From Tritrichomonas musculus (lineage: Eukaryota; Parabasalia; Tritrichomonadida; Tritrichomonadidae): DNA of 64,000 nucleotides. A program made the position numbers and the translations under genes. This document shows positions 11,432 through 22,521 of the stretch, piece after piece. The stretch spans positions 124,001-188,000 of the forward strand of contig JAPFFF010000051.1 of NCBI GenBank assembly GCA_039105265.1, read 5' to 3'. How positions within the stretch are numbered: position 1 is the first letter of the stretch; every line of letters begins with the position of its first letter. Below the pieces are notes generated by a model. It was not told the origin of the DNA, made no database searches, and saw only the letters and a list, made by a program, of their open reading frames with translations.

Positions 11432-12259
11432 TCAAAGGTTTTTTTGAAACCATTCGGGAAAAATATCATATAAACCATGAAGGAAATGAATGCAAATGCT
11501 TTTGTTTCTTTTTTGGTTTCGTCCAAATTTAGGCAATGGATTTTCTTTTGAATGGATTCTCTTATAGAAATCAATATTATATTTTTTGCCAATACCTATG
11601 TAATATTCCAATTTTTTTTTGCCAGTTAACTGATAAAAAGAGTCTTCTTCAAAATTGTAATCATAGCCGGGAACTTCTTTAAGCCTCGCAGTTTCGAATC
11701 CTTTTTTGTAATTGGGACGACCTGAACTCAATGGCATGCATCTCTCCTCTTTGGATTTGTCCAATATGATATCCAGTGGAAGGAGACTAGCTGCGTTCGC
11801 TCTTATCTTTGATGAGAAAGAGAAAGCTCCTGGCTGGCGAGTAATGGATTGGAACGAAGATGAAAAGTTTGTGGAAGTATTTACTGACAATTGGAAATTA
11901 GTGTTATTCGTATCAATATTTGATGAGCCTTGGATGACTCTGGTTTCTAAATCTTGTGCATTTTGGTAAGGAAAATTAATGTCAGGGTTTGCTTGAATTT
12001 GACAGTTCTGAGATGGTAGAGCGGAGTTTATGCAGCTACTTTGATTGTATTGGAATGTAGTAAATATAGATGAGTTTACTGATATGGGGATGTTTTGCTG
12101 TCCTTGGAAATTATGAAGGGTATTAGTCGAAAATTGGCCAGATTGAGATTGAAAAATTGGTGATTGAAACTTGCTATTTGGATAGATATCTACATATGAA
12201 GAATAAACTTGTTTGATAAGACATTTCCTAGCATCTTCAAAATATGCAGGTATTTCCAT
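11432..12259 (-). CDS. Unknown protein, low-complexity N-terminus and basic C-terminus
   Basis: A 275-residue protein. Residues about 25-165 are rich in Ser, Asn, Gln and Phe (SQSGQFSTN, QNAQDL, STNFSSSFQS) and look disordered. The remaining 110 residues look folded: SGRPNYKKGFETARLKE, a GKKKLEYYIGIGKKY stretch, and a terminal IHFLHGLYDIFPEWFQKNL. I do not recognise a family. There is no signal peptide or membrane segment. The ATG at 12259 replaces a longer frame that starts with GTG at 12301; an upstream exon cannot be excluded. It lies head-to-tail with the IBD gene, on the same strand, 692 bases from its start codon, and the Gln/Asn-rich plus basic layout would suit a nuclear protein, but that is only a guess. 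Confidence 0.65.
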   Translation of the reverse strand: MEIPAYFEDARKCLIKQVYSSYVDIYPNSKFQSPIFQSQSGQFSTNTLHNFQGQQNIPISVNSSIFTTFQYNQSSCINSALPSQNCQIQANPDINFPYQNAQDLETRVIQGSSNIDTNNTNFQLSVNTSTNFSSSFQSITRQPGAFSFSSKIRANAASLLPLDIILDKSKEERCMPLSSGRPNYKKGFETARLKEVPGYDYNFEEDSFYQLTGKKKLEYYIGIGKKYNIDFYKRIHSKENPLPKFGRNQKRNKSICIHFLHGLYDIFPEWFQKNL

Positions 12260-13169
12260 TTTCAAATGTATTTGATTATTCAAAAATAACCCATTTCCCA
12301 CATAAGGGTAATTTTATGAGTTTTGTCATTTTTTTAAAATATTTTTTTTCTCTCTCTAATGCTTGGTATTACTTTTCCTTTTGCAGTTTCAAGTCAATTT
12401 TTACGTTTATTTGTCCAATCAACATATCTGTTAATATATCATTACTAAAAATTCAGTCGTTTTCATACAAATGATCATTATATTTAAAAAATTTGTTTCA
12501 AAAAGATTAAGCATGCATTAAAGCTGCAATTTGTGTTTTTTATAGGGTTTAATATAAATTTAGTAGTTTTGCTATATATATATATTGTTTTTGATATATT
12601 ATAATACATTTTAAACTTATTACATATATACTATAATATTAATGCAATCCTATTTTTTTGATAAGATATAATAATTCTTTTTTATCAATAATAAAAAAAA
12701 ATTTAATATATATCTTGAAAAAGGATTTATTTCATAGATTTCTTTTCCATAATAATTTATATTTTATGTTATTTATTATATATTGGATATTTATATTTAG
12801 TTTTGTAAATTGGTGACCAATATATTTTAAAAAACATTTTGGAATCATTGAAAATTTTCTCTTTTTTATGGTAAAAAAGCTATCTAATTATTAATCAGTG
12901 AACTTTATTTGTTACACCAGATGAAACATTAACAGCTACTTGGCAAGAAAATATTAGATTTTACAAAAGATTTGCTTTTTATTAAATATTTGAAAAGAAA
13001 TTGATTTAAACTTGATTTTAATTGGAAATTTTGTTTTTCACCCTGTATCATAACAAATTTCATAAATGGAAATTTCTTTTTGATTTGGAATTGATATGAA
13101 AAGGTGTTGATATATAATTCAGATTTTTATTTCAAATATTTTTAACTATTGCTATATTCATATATAATA
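12260..13169. other. AT-rich spacer left of the element nest
   Basis: No gene supported; the open frame at 12244-12474 is AT-driven. It includes TA-rich runs at 12570-12720. Confidence 0.5.
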
Positions 13170-13920
13170 CTTCGAATTTAAGTGCGGAATTTTTATCTTT
13201 TTGGCACTTTTTGGATAACTTTGGATAAAAAATTTTTTTTAGTATTCATTGAAATAGAGAAGTTTTTTGAATGTACATTCGATTAAACTTGTAAAAAAAT
13301 TAGATTTAATGTAAATATATATTTAATTTAAGAAGATATTAAAAAAAAAAAATTCAATATATTAATAACTTTAATTTGAAATAACTTATATCTCAAAAAG
13401 TTATTTATTTTATTCGTCAGCTATTCAAATATGACCGATATATTGAATTTGCAAAACATAAAAAAAGTTATAGAATTCAAAAAAATATGATCATATATTG
13501 AAATTATACCTAGAAAAAAGGCAAATTTCTTGATGGTAATATGAAAAAATGATTTTTTAAAAAGCAAAATCTTATATTTTCCTAATGTTTATTATATATT
13601 TCAGGTGGTTTAATAAAAGCTTGTTTTTTAAGGAAAAATCATTTTATTTTCAAAATATCTTCTAAAAACAAAGGCAAATTCATTTCACTATGAATACAAC
13701 ATCGAAAACCGGCTTATTTTTTAATGGCGAAGTGACAAACTATAGAAAAAGTTACACCATTTTTTTCTGAGGAAAATTCGTTATTCTGACTTTTTGAGTT
13801 AATTGAGAAGGCATACAAAAAGTTCTAAAATTTTCTTGTAAAGTTTTGAAAAAGTTCACTAAGATAAAACCATGAAAAAGCGCCATTTTTATAGAACTAA
13901 ACCAATCAAAGAAACCGAGA

Positions 13921-14432
13921 TGACGACATTGCCGCCCATAGCATGATCACGATCAGTAATGCTTAGCAGCTAGCTGGTTGTAACTGCGGCGAGTCGTCAT
14001 CCGGACAAAGATATCGCGATTTCATCCGGAAGATCTGGAATGACGACATTGCCGCCCATAGCAAGACCACGATCAGCAATGCTTAGCAGCTAGCTGGTTG
14101 TAACTGCGGCGAGTCGTCATCCGGACAAAGATATCGCGATTTCATCCGGAAGATCTGGAATGACGACATTGCCGCCCATAGCAAGACCACGATCAGTAAT
14201 GCTTAGCAGCTGGCTGGTTGTAACTGCGGCGAGTCGTCATCCGGACAAAGATATCGCGATTTCATCCGGAAGATCTGGAATGACGACATTGCCGCCCATA
14301 GCAAGACCACGATCAGCAATGCTTAGCAGCTAGCTGGTTGTAACTGCGGCGAGTCGTCATCCGGACAAAGATATCGCGATTTCATCCGGAAGATCTGGAA
14401 TGACGACATTGCCGCCCATAGCAAGACCACGG
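13921..14432. repeat. MULE left outer 120-bp tandem array (about 4.3 units)
   Basis: Exactly 120-bp period, unit starting TGACGACATTGCCGCCCATA and containing GCGGCGAGTCGTCATCCGGA and a palindromic core GATATCGCGAT. Units differ by a few substitutions (AGCTAGCTGG or AGCTGGCTGG; CAGTAATG or CAGCAATG). It is much richer in G+C than its surroundings. Confidence 0.95.
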
Positions 14433-14628
14433 TGGCAATAAAAAGATGAAAATAAAACAAACAAAAAACAAACAAAATTGATTATTTAATATTATTATTA
14501 CGATTTTTTAATTTTTTTATTTTGATAAAGCTTATTTAAAATATTCTGAGTCTTCTCAGAAATTTGTTAAATTTTTTTTTTTATAAATATATATAACTTT
14601 TTGAAAGAATTATGGTCTTTTTATATTT

Positions 14629-14707
14629 ATGGAAGAAGACCAAAATCTTTATTATTCAGCGAAATATCTATCTCATACGCAAAGACCTAATTCTTTAAAA
14701 GATAAAG
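14629..14707 (+). pseudogene. Duplicated first 26 codons of the MULE transposase (left arm)
   Basis: Starting with the ATG at 14629, this copy reads the first 26 codons of the transposase (MEEDQNLYYSAKY onward) on the plus strand and stops at an abrupt join with the subterminal repeat (AAAGTTCTAAAATTTTC). The 5' leader upstream is copied too. The right arm has the mirror copy at 18264-18342 with the same junction, so the join was made once and spread to both arms. Confidence 0.9.
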
Positions 14708-14805
14708 TTCTAAAATTTTCTTGTAAAGTTTTGAAAAAGTTCACTAAGATAAAACCATGAAAAAGCGCCATTTTTATAGAACTAAACCAATCAAAGAAAC
14801 CGAGA

Positions 14806-15078
14806 TGACGACATTGCCGCCCATAGCATGATCACGATCAGTAATGCTTAGCAGCTAGCTGGTTGTAACTGCGGCGAGTCGTCATCCGGACAAAGATATT
14901 GCGATTTCATCCGGAAGATCTGGAATGACGACATTGCCGCCCATAGCAAGACCACGATCAGTAATGCTTAGCAGCTGGCTGGTTGTAACTGCGGCGAGTC
15001 GTCATCCGGACAAAGATATCGCGATTTCATCCGGAAGATCTGGAATTGACGATATTGCCGCCCATAGGACGACCACGG
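14806..15078. repeat. MULE left inner 120-bp tandem array (about 2.3 units)
   Basis: Same unit and phase as the outer array, ending in the shared edge GACGACCACGGTGGCAATAAA, then the AT-rich spacer. Confidence 0.95.
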
Positions 15079-15233
15079 TGGCAATAAAAAGATGAAAATA
15101 AAACAAACAAAAAACAAACAAAATTGATTATTTAATATTATTGTGATTTTTTATTTTTTATTTTTATTTTTTTTTTTTTTTTTTTTTTTTGATAAAGCTT
15201 ATTTAAAATATTCTGAGTCTTCTCAGAAATTTG

Positions 15234-17576
15234 TTAAGAGAAAAATCTGTTACCACCTGCAGCTAAATCTGCATTTTTCCAACTTGCTATTTTGAATTTA
15301 GATAAAAAATATATGACACCTGAATTATCGCATCTAGTTTCAAAAACATAGCGGACAAAATTAGAAAAACATATTTTTTCGATATCATGATATGATAATT
15401 GAGGATACATTCCTTTAATTTCAGCCTTCGTTTCATAGTATTTTTTCTTAATTAATTCGATGTCAGCATTACAGTCTTTTATCATTGAATCAAAATTGTC
15501 ATCTTCGTCGTATAAATTTTCAAGTTTTAATTTTTCTTTCTTTTGACTTGTGTTACTTTCTTCTTTCTTTTTTCTGAAAACCAATTTTTCATCAAGTGCT
15601 CGAAAATCAAAATGATTTCCAGAATATTTGGCATCATTTGGATTAATATTTGGGAATTTTGGTAAAACATATGTAAAACAATTAAGAAACTCATTAATAA
15701 AAGAGCCTAATATATTCAATGATTCCTTATCAAACTTTCTATTCTTTTCAACTTCGTATATTGATATTATTCTATCTATATTTTTTCTATTTGATTTAAA
15801 AAGATTTTTTTCAAATTTATAATTGGGGAACTTTTTGAGAGATTGAACAAATAAATATTGAATATCAATTTCATTGCTATTTTTAACAATATTAAATATT
15901 TCTGATTTGCAAAAATTATTTAATATTGTATGTATGCAAGGAAGTTTCACTCCATAAATTGATTCAACAAAATCATCTTCACCACAATCACAATTTTCTT
16001 TTGAACATTTTAAATAATTATCTGGTCTCTTGCTAAGAATTTGTATAACTTTTTGAATCATTTTTTGATGTTTGTTTTGAAAAGAATTTCCACAAATATC
16101 TGAGTAATTATTTATATAATTTAATAAATAATTTACAATTGTTGTGAAACCAGTTTTAAATGAATGAGTTCCGGAATCTGGCAATTTTTGATTGATATTT
16201 CCGTGGAAACCTTCCGAATGATTTGAACAACGAGCTACATGGTGGTCAGAACGAATCCATATTGCCCAATTAGCAATATAATAATCACTTTTTTTAATTT
16301 CTTCTTTATTTGGCATTCTTTCCACTTCATCTATATCTTTTAACATAATTTCAAAATCTTTTAATTTTTGTTTTTTTTCATTATCTTGATCGGTATCGTC
16401 AAATAAAGGTGAATTTGGATCTTTTTTATATTCGTCCATTTCAACTAAAATAAATTCTTTTTCTTGTTTATATATTAAATATGTTTTGCATCTCAATAAC
16501 CTTGCAACCCATATGCCTAATGATGATTTAGGTCCAAATATTTGTATAATATGACGATGACAAAAATATTGAATATTTGAATGTAATTTACAGAACTTTT
16601 TGATAGGAGAACCTAAATCTGATAAAACAACTTTATTTTCAAAAACATTTTTATTTAAACAAAACTTATTTAATCCATCAAATAATAAATTATATAAAAA
16701 ACGGTTCTCTTTAGGGCCAATTGATAATGCGAAAGGAAAACTTGAATTGAAATAAATTGAATGGTATATACAAAATTTGTAAGGCTTAAGCGCATAAAAA
16801 GAAGCATCAATTTGCAAATAATGCATATAATTTATAACTTCTAAAGCCCAAGGCATAATCCATATTATATTTTTAATAAAAGCAAAATCATTATTAAATT
16901 TAAATGCAAATCCATCGTCCTGAACTTTTTGAGTACTTATCTCAATATAAACAAAACCAGGTAAATGCAATAAAATTTTATAAAAATCATCATAACCTTG
17001 AAAACTAACGGCTCTTCTACGCAAGGTTCTTTTATCTAAAAAGTTTTGAAAAGCAAATTTTATAAATATTGGAAAATTAGAATTTTTTCGAGCTACGTAA
17101 TTACAAAAAGTATAAAGCATTGTATTTTTATGTTTACATTGTTTATTCCAAAAATCTTGAGTCAAAAAAGGACACTCTTTATTTTTCAAAGTATATGGCG
17201 ACGTCATGATACATTCTTCAAAATCAATAGTAACAACTTTCATAGTTTGGTTTTCAAGGAGTTGATCTCTAGCGAGAACTTTAATGGTTTCCAAATCGTT
17301 TTTGACAGTTATGCTAAATATTTGAATTTCAGTATTTATCTTTGATTTATTACAGCAACTAAACGAAAAAATGTCATTATAAACTCTTTTGTTGTTGCAT
17401 ATAAATTCTTTGGTTAAGCTATCGAGGAAAAGGATTAGCGAAATGATATTGAAATTCTGAGAATGCAAAGGAACAATTTCAATGAATGTTCTTAATCCTT
17501 TATCTTTTAAAGAATTAGGTCTTTGCGTATGAGATAGATATTTCGCTGAATAATAAAGATTTTGGTCTTCTTCCAT
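15234..17576 (-). CDS. MULE transposase with SWIM zinc finger
   Basis: A 780-residue transposase, the only intact gene of its transposon. The DDE catalytic core is visible: D257 in LQIDASF, D320 in VVLSDLGS, followed by the MULE C/H motif C339-H340-x-H342, and E455 in SNHSEGFHGN. A SWIM zinc finger C-x-C...C-x-H lies at 529-549 (C529, C531, C547, H549), the usual order in MULE proteins. The C-terminal part has charged stretches (KKKEESNTSQKKEKLK) and no further domain that I recognise. The start is the ATG at 17576, with the same leader repeated in both arms. The stop codon falls exactly where the arm repeat begins (TTAACAAATTTCTGAGAAG on the minus-strand side). No in-frame stop; it looks functional. 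It cuts and joins transposon ends and should act on the GGCGNANTGACAAAC termini. Confidence 0.93.
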   Translation of the reverse strand: MEEDQNLYYSAKYLSHTQRPNSLKDKGLRTFIEIVPLHSQNFNIISLILFLDSLTKEFICNNKRVYNDIFSFSCCNKSKINTEIQIFSITVKNDLETIKVLARDQLLENQTMKVVTIDFEECIMTSPYTLKNKECPFLTQDFWNKQCKHKNTMLYTFCNYVARKNSNFPIFIKFAFQNFLDKRTLRRRAVSFQGYDDFYKILLHLPGFVYIEISTQKVQDDGFAFKFNNDFAFIKNIIWIMPWALEVINYMHYLQIDASFYALKPYKFCIYHSIYFNSSFPFALSIGPKENRFLYNLLFDGLNKFCLNKNVFENKVVLSDLGSPIKKFCKLHSNIQYFCHRHIIQIFGPKSSLGIWVARLLRCKTYLIYKQEKEFILVEMDEYKKDPNSPLFDDTDQDNEKKQKLKDFEIMLKDIDEVERMPNKEEIKKSDYYIANWAIWIRSDHHVARCSNHSEGFHGNINQKLPDSGTHSFKTGFTTIVNYLLNYINNYSDICGNSFQNKHQKMIQKVIQILSKRPDNYLKCSKENCDCGEDDFVESIYGVKLPCIHTILNNFCKSEIFNIVKNSNEIDIQYLFVQSLKKFPNYKFEKNLFKSNRKNIDRIISIYEVEKNRKFDKESLNILGSFINEFLNCFTYVLPKFPNINPNDAKYSGNHFDFRALDEKLVFRKKKEESNTSQKKEKLKLENLYDEDDNFDSMIKDCNADIELIKKKYYETKAEIKGMYPQLSYHDIEKICFSNFVRYVFETRCDNSGVIYFLSKFKIASWKNADLAAGGNRFFS

Positions 17577-17770
17577 AAATATAAAAAGACCATAATTCTT
17601 TCAAAAAGTTATATATATTTATAAAAAAAAAAATTTAACAAATTTCTGAGAAGACTCAGAATATTTTAAATAAGCTTTATCAAAATAAAAAAATTAAAAA
17701 ATCGTAATAATAATATTAAATAATCAATTTTGTTTGTTTTTTGTTTGTTTTATTTTCATCTTTTTATTGC

Positions 17771-18165
17771 CACCGTGGTCGTCCTATGGGCGGCAATGTC
17801 GTCAATTCCAGATCTTCCGGATGAAATCGCGATATCTTTGTCCGGATGACGACTCGCCGCAGTTACAACCAGCCAGCTGCTAAGCATTGCTGATCGTGGT
17901 CTTGCTATGGGCGGCAATGTCGTCATTCCAGATCTTCCGGATGAAATCGCGATATCTTTGTCCGGATGACGACTCGCCGCAGTTACAACCAGCTAGCTGC
18001 TAAGCATTGCTGATCGTGGTCTTGCTATGGGCGGCAATGTCGTCATTCCAGATCTTCCGGATGAAATCGTGATATCTTTGTCCGGATGACGACTCGCCGC
18101 AGTTACAACCAGCTAGCTGCTAAGCATTACTGATCGTGATCATGCTATGGGCGGCAATGTCGTCA
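17771..18165. repeat. MULE right inner 120-bp tandem array (about 3.3 units)
   Basis: Reverse orientation of the left arrays, starting at the CACCGTGGTCGTCC edge and ending at GTCGTCATCTCGG. Confidence 0.95.
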
Positions 18166-18263
18166 TCTCGGTTTCTTTGATTGGTTTAGTTCTATAAAAA
18201 TGGCGCTTTTTCATGGTTTTATCTTAGTGAACTTTTTCAAAACTTTACAAGAAAATTTTAGAA

Positions 18264-18342
18264 CTTTATCTTTTAAAGAATTAGGTCTTTGCGTATGAGA
18301 TAGATATTTCGCTGAATAATAAAGATTTTGGTCTTCTTCCAT
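18264..18342 (-). pseudogene. Duplicated first 26 codons of the MULE transposase (right arm)
   Basis: Mirror of 14629-14707: ATG at 18342 on the minus strand, same 26 codons, same abrupt junction with the subterminal repeat at 18264. Confidence 0.9.
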
Positions 18343-18536
18343 AAATATAAAAAGACCATAATTCTTTCAAAAAGTTATATATATTTATAAAAAAAAAAAT
18401 TTAACAAATTTCTGAGAAGACTCAGAATATTTTAAATAAGCTTTATCAAAATAAAAAAATTAAAAAATCGTAATAATAATATTAAATAATCAATTTTGTT
18501 TGTTTTTTGTTTGTTTTATTTTCATCTTTTTATTGC

Positions 18537-19292
18537 CACCGTGGTCGTCCTATGGGCGGCAATGTCGTCAATTCCAGATCTTCCGGATGAAATCGCGATA
18601 TCTTTGTCCGGATGACGACTCGCCGCAGTTACAACCAGCCAGCTGCTAAGCATTACTGATCGTGGTCTTGCTATGGGCGGCAATGTCGTCATTCCAGATC
18701 TTCCGGATGAAATCGCGATATCTTTGTCCGGATGACGACTCGCCGCAGTTACAACCAGCTAGCTGCTAAGCATTGCTGATCGTGGTCTTGCTATGGGCGG
18801 CAATGTCGTCATTCCAGATCTTCCGGATGAAATCGCGATATCTTTGTCCGGATGACGACTCGCCGCAGTTACAACCAGCCAGCTGCTAAGCATTACTGAT
18901 CGTGGTCTTGCTATGGGCGGCAATGTCGTCATTCCAGATCTTCCGGATGAAATCGCGATATCTTTGTCCGGATGACGACTCGCCGCAGTTACAACCAGCC
19001 AGCTGCTAAGCATTACTGATCGTGGTCTTGCTATGGGCGGCAATGTCGTCATTCCAGATCTTCCGGATGAAATCGCGATATCTTTGTCCGGATGACGACT
19101 CGCCGCAGTTACAACCAGCTAGCTGCTAAGCATTGCTGATCGTGGTCTTGCTATGGGCGGCAATGTCGTCATTCCAGATCTTCCGGATGAAATCGTGATA
19201 TCTTTGTCCGGATGACGACTCGCCGCAGTTACAACCAGCTAGCTGCTAAGCATTACTGATCGTGATCATGCTATGGGCGGCAATGTCGTCAT
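18537..19292. repeat. MULE right outer 120-bp tandem array (about 6.3 units)
   Basis: The longest of the four arrays. A 97-residue open frame crosses it because 120 is divisible by three; it is not a gene. Confidence 0.95.
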
Positions 19293-19642
19293 CTCGGTTT
19301 CTTTGATTGGTTTAGTTCTATAAAAATGGCGCTTTTTCATGGTTTTATCTTAGTGAACTTTTTCAAAACTTTACAAGAAAATTTTAGAACTTTTTGTATG
19401 CCTTCTCAATTAACTCAAAAAGTCAGAATAACGAATTTTCCTCAGAAAAAAATGGTGTAACTTTTTCTATAGTTTGTCATTCCGCCTTTTTTAATTTTTT
19501 TAAAAAATAATAATAAATATACTTTTTTTTCAAAAATATAGTTATTTTTTTTACTTTTAATATAATACGCAAGCTAAAAACAGTCTTTTTAAGCTGTCAC
19601 TTTTTTTGGATAATTTTGGATAATTTTTTTGACCTAAGGATA

Positions 19643-20403
19643 AGGCGTCTGGAAAATGTATTCAAAAAGTTCCCGAACTTTTTGATACGATTTTGATCGT
19701 TTATGAGTTTTTCATAGCTTTGAATAATTGGCCTTTTAGCTTGTTTAAACGGCGCCATTTTTATTCTTGGCATCATGAATCAGGTTGCGAGGTTCTTCTG
19801 CAGGGAGCTTCGTTTAATTTGATTCTTGAGTGCCTAGATTGTGAAGCTCTTCTGCAGGGAGCTTCACAACCTAGGCTTCGAGATGATCTTTTAATTTCCA
19901 AACATTCTTCGATTTTTATGGCAATTTTGGATTCAAGAGCCATAATATGCTTGTTCCAGAACTATTGATCGCAAAACTACAACTTTATAATGCCTCGTTT
20001 CTGGAATTCTAATTTTTTTATCTCATAATTTACGGATTTTACAAGTTAAATGCCCATGATAACAAACTTCTGAGCTTAAAATGCTTGTTAAACTCAGTGG
20101 TTTCTATCATGAATGTTTGACTTTGAAAATAAGATTGAGATCAATCTAAATTGAAATAATAAAATACAAACCCCTTATCATATAGCTTTTAAAAATTATT
20201 CTTTTTCCCTAGACTTTAAATTGATGGTCGTTTTAAGTTGAAAATGTCCGGTTCTAGCACATTTTCAAGCTTGAAATAGCATCATATTTTCTTTCAAAAA
20301 GATCAAATGTCAAAAAATTGTCATTAGCAATTTAAAGTATATCTTTTCTCAAATAATTGATATGTTATATGCTATTTTTGTTTAATACTCATTTTTTAAA
20401 AAT

Positions 20404-20439
<36 letters not shown>

Positions 20440-20746
20440 CACAAAAATTAAATTGTATTCAAATTATTTCTCTTAAATTTTCTATACAAATATAAATGAT
20501 ATTTATGTTTTATTGTTATTTAAAATAAATATAAATGGTATATATATTTATTATAACCTTTATAAGATATATATAATAAGTATAAAAATGAAAATATTAA
20601 TATTTTAAAGGTATATAAATAGTTCATTAATTGTGAACTTTTGGACGTTAAAGAAAAAATTAAAATAAATATATCTTGTTTAAATTAATTTAGATATATA
20701 ATTAAAATATAATATAATAGTATATAGATAACAAATATAAATATTA
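19643..20746. repeat. Left 1.1-kb arm of the large element
   Basis: Inverted copy of 24998-26100. From the outside: AGGCGTCTGGAAAATG, a hairpin-prone CAAAAAGTTCCCGAACTTTTTG, two diverged copies of a segment centred on CTTCTGCAGGGAGCTTC (near 19797 and 19852), a long T run (20407-20439) and a TA-rich inner end. The 91-residue frame at 19693-19968 occurs identically in the other arm and reads through the palindromes, so it is probably not a gene. Confidence 0.9.
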
Positions 20747-21541
20747 TTATATTTAATTAATATCTCAACACATTATTTTCTCAATTATTCATTTATTCAT
20801 TTAATCTATATCTAAAAATCAATTAATCTTCAATTTAACAAACCAATCAAAAGCGAAAAATAAAATAATTGAAGACCTATTTGAAACCCAAACCTTCCAT
20901 TTGGAAAAGAATAAAGTGCACTATTGTACCAATATAATTCAGACAATTGTACTTATCTTCTGCTACATTTCATAAGAATTAAATGGTTTTGAACTTGACT
21001 GGTATTGTTTATAGTATGTGAAATCATTGAGTGATAATAGATATAAGGAAAAGAGACAGGTGGAATAGCTATATAAGCACCCTGCAGCTATAAATCGATT
21101 TAACATCCCCAAATCGCAGTTATATACCTTAGTTTTTAATGGACTCGTCTCGGTAAACGATGTATTTACTTAGCAAACATTACTTTCTAACTATATCAAC
21201 TTTAAGATTTTCATGGATTGAATCAATCAAAGTTATGCAGCATTTAATAAATATCATCCACAACATTAAAAATAATCAAATACTTCTTATATTGTATAGG
21301 TTAGGCTGTGCGCCCTAAACCTCGGCCTAGACTCAAAAATTTAATACACATTGGCATATTGAGAATGAAATATTCTCTTTTAAAGTGATTAAGTCGTAGA
21401 AAAAGGATTGAATGTGCCCATGTCTTTATAGATTTTTTAATAAATAACTTATATTTATATAGAAATAAAGATTGTTTTTATTTTGGGGAAATAAAGAAGA
21501 ATGATATTTAAGTCTAAGTGATTTTGAAAATAACAATGAAA
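20747..21541. other. Core of the large element, left part
   Basis: No gene found. A locally GC-richer phrase, GGTTAGGCTGTGCGCCCTAAACC at about 21299 with CTCGGCCTAGACTC after it, has short self-complementarity (GGTTTAGG/CCTAAACC type) and could be an RNA hairpin, but no known RNA was recognised. Confidence 0.4.
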
Positions 21542-22056
21542 AGAAGTGCGAGAACCTAAATAACGTATTTTGGTATAATTTAGTATGTTCATTATCTTTG
21601 TATCTTATCAAGAATACTTTAATATTATTTTCATTTTAATATTAATAAACTTCTTAGTATTCCATTTATTGGTATAAAATGAAATAGATTAATTATTCAT
21701 CAAAATACTGATCATTTAAAAAAACTGAAATATGTTGTGTTACCTCGATATCTGATAAATATATTAATATTATTTTTATATTTATATGATTTATTTAATA
21801 TATTATATAATATATATTGGTTATAAAGAAAAATAACTTTTTTATATAATAATATTTGCATTTTATAAAATATTTGTTTTATTTGAGCTTATTTTGAGGG
21901 ATAGATTGAATTTCTAGGGGATAACTATTATTATATATTTATATATATAAATATATTATATCATATTAAAATATAAAAAAATATCACTCGACAGGCGTAG
22001 CTCTATTTTAACTTTTATAAAACTTATTTTTTTTCTGGGGAAAACGTTATTTTTAA

Positions 22057-22310
22057 ATTTTTGATAATTTTCGGTTCACTTTTTGATAATCTTCGAATGA
22101 CTTTTTGATAACTTTTGGTTTATTTTTTGTTTATTTTCGGTTCACTTTTTGTTAATTTTCGGTTCACTTTTTGATAATTTTCGGTTCACTTTTTGTAAAC
22201 TTTTGATCGACTTTTTGATAATTTATGATTTATTTTTTGTTTATTTTCGGTTCACTTTTTGTTAATTTTCGGTTCACTTTTTGATAATTTTCGATTGACT
22301 TTTTAAGAAG
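22057..22310. repeat. About 21-bp tandem array (CACTTTTTGATAATTTTCGGTT)
   Basis: About a dozen degenerate copies of CACTTTTTGATAATTTTCGGTT with variants (TTCGAATGA, TTTATTTTTTGTT). A 61-residue minus-strand frame of Lys, Asn and Glu repeats crosses it and is not a gene. Confidence 0.85.
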
Positions 22311-22521
22311 TATCAACTTTTTTGGTAATTCAATTTTTTTTATGTTTTGTTTCTTTATTTTATTTATTTTAAAGTAATTTATGCGAAATTTCAAGAAACA
22401 AAAGACATATAACACTTCCTAAATACTTATTCAAGTATATTCTATAAATATGAAGAGAAAATTTAATATGATTTTTCCATTAAAGAAGTTTTCATCAAAA
22501 TTTAGGGGTAGAATAGATTTA

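Larger units (their letters stand above)
13726..19486. mobile_element. MULE (Mutator-like) DNA transposon, complete-looking
   Basis: Ends GGCGAAGTGACAAACTATAG (13726) and the matching inverted GGCGGAATGACAAACTATAG (19486, minus strand) are flanked by a perfect 9-bp duplication TTTTTTAAT at 13717-13725 and 19487-19495. Nine bases is the Mutator hallmark. Each TIR arm is long (about 1.5 kb left, 1.85 kb right) and has the same order: outer terminus, GC-rich 120-bp tandem array, AT-rich spacer with (AAACAAACAAAA), the first 26 codons of the transposase gene, a second copy of the subterminal sequence, a second 120-bp array, the same spacer, and then the single transposase gene. The arms differ mainly in array copy number. 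Intact gene, clean duplication and near-identical arms indicate a recent insertion. Confidence 0.93.

Noticed and set aside
18759-19052. 97-residue open frame of exact 40-residue repeats
   Set aside because: It is the translation of the 120-bp MULE array (120 is divisible by three), with no start context or non-repeat part.
19693-19968. 91-residue open frame, also present inverted at 25775-26050
   Set aside because: Identical because the arms are identical; it reads through palindromic CTGCAG segments and has no domain, so it is not convincing as a gene, though a tiny protein cannot be wholly excluded.
21295-21340. Possible tRNA or SINE promoter around GGTTAGGCTGTGCGCCC
   Set aside because: No cloverleaf, no matching A and B boxes at the right spacing.
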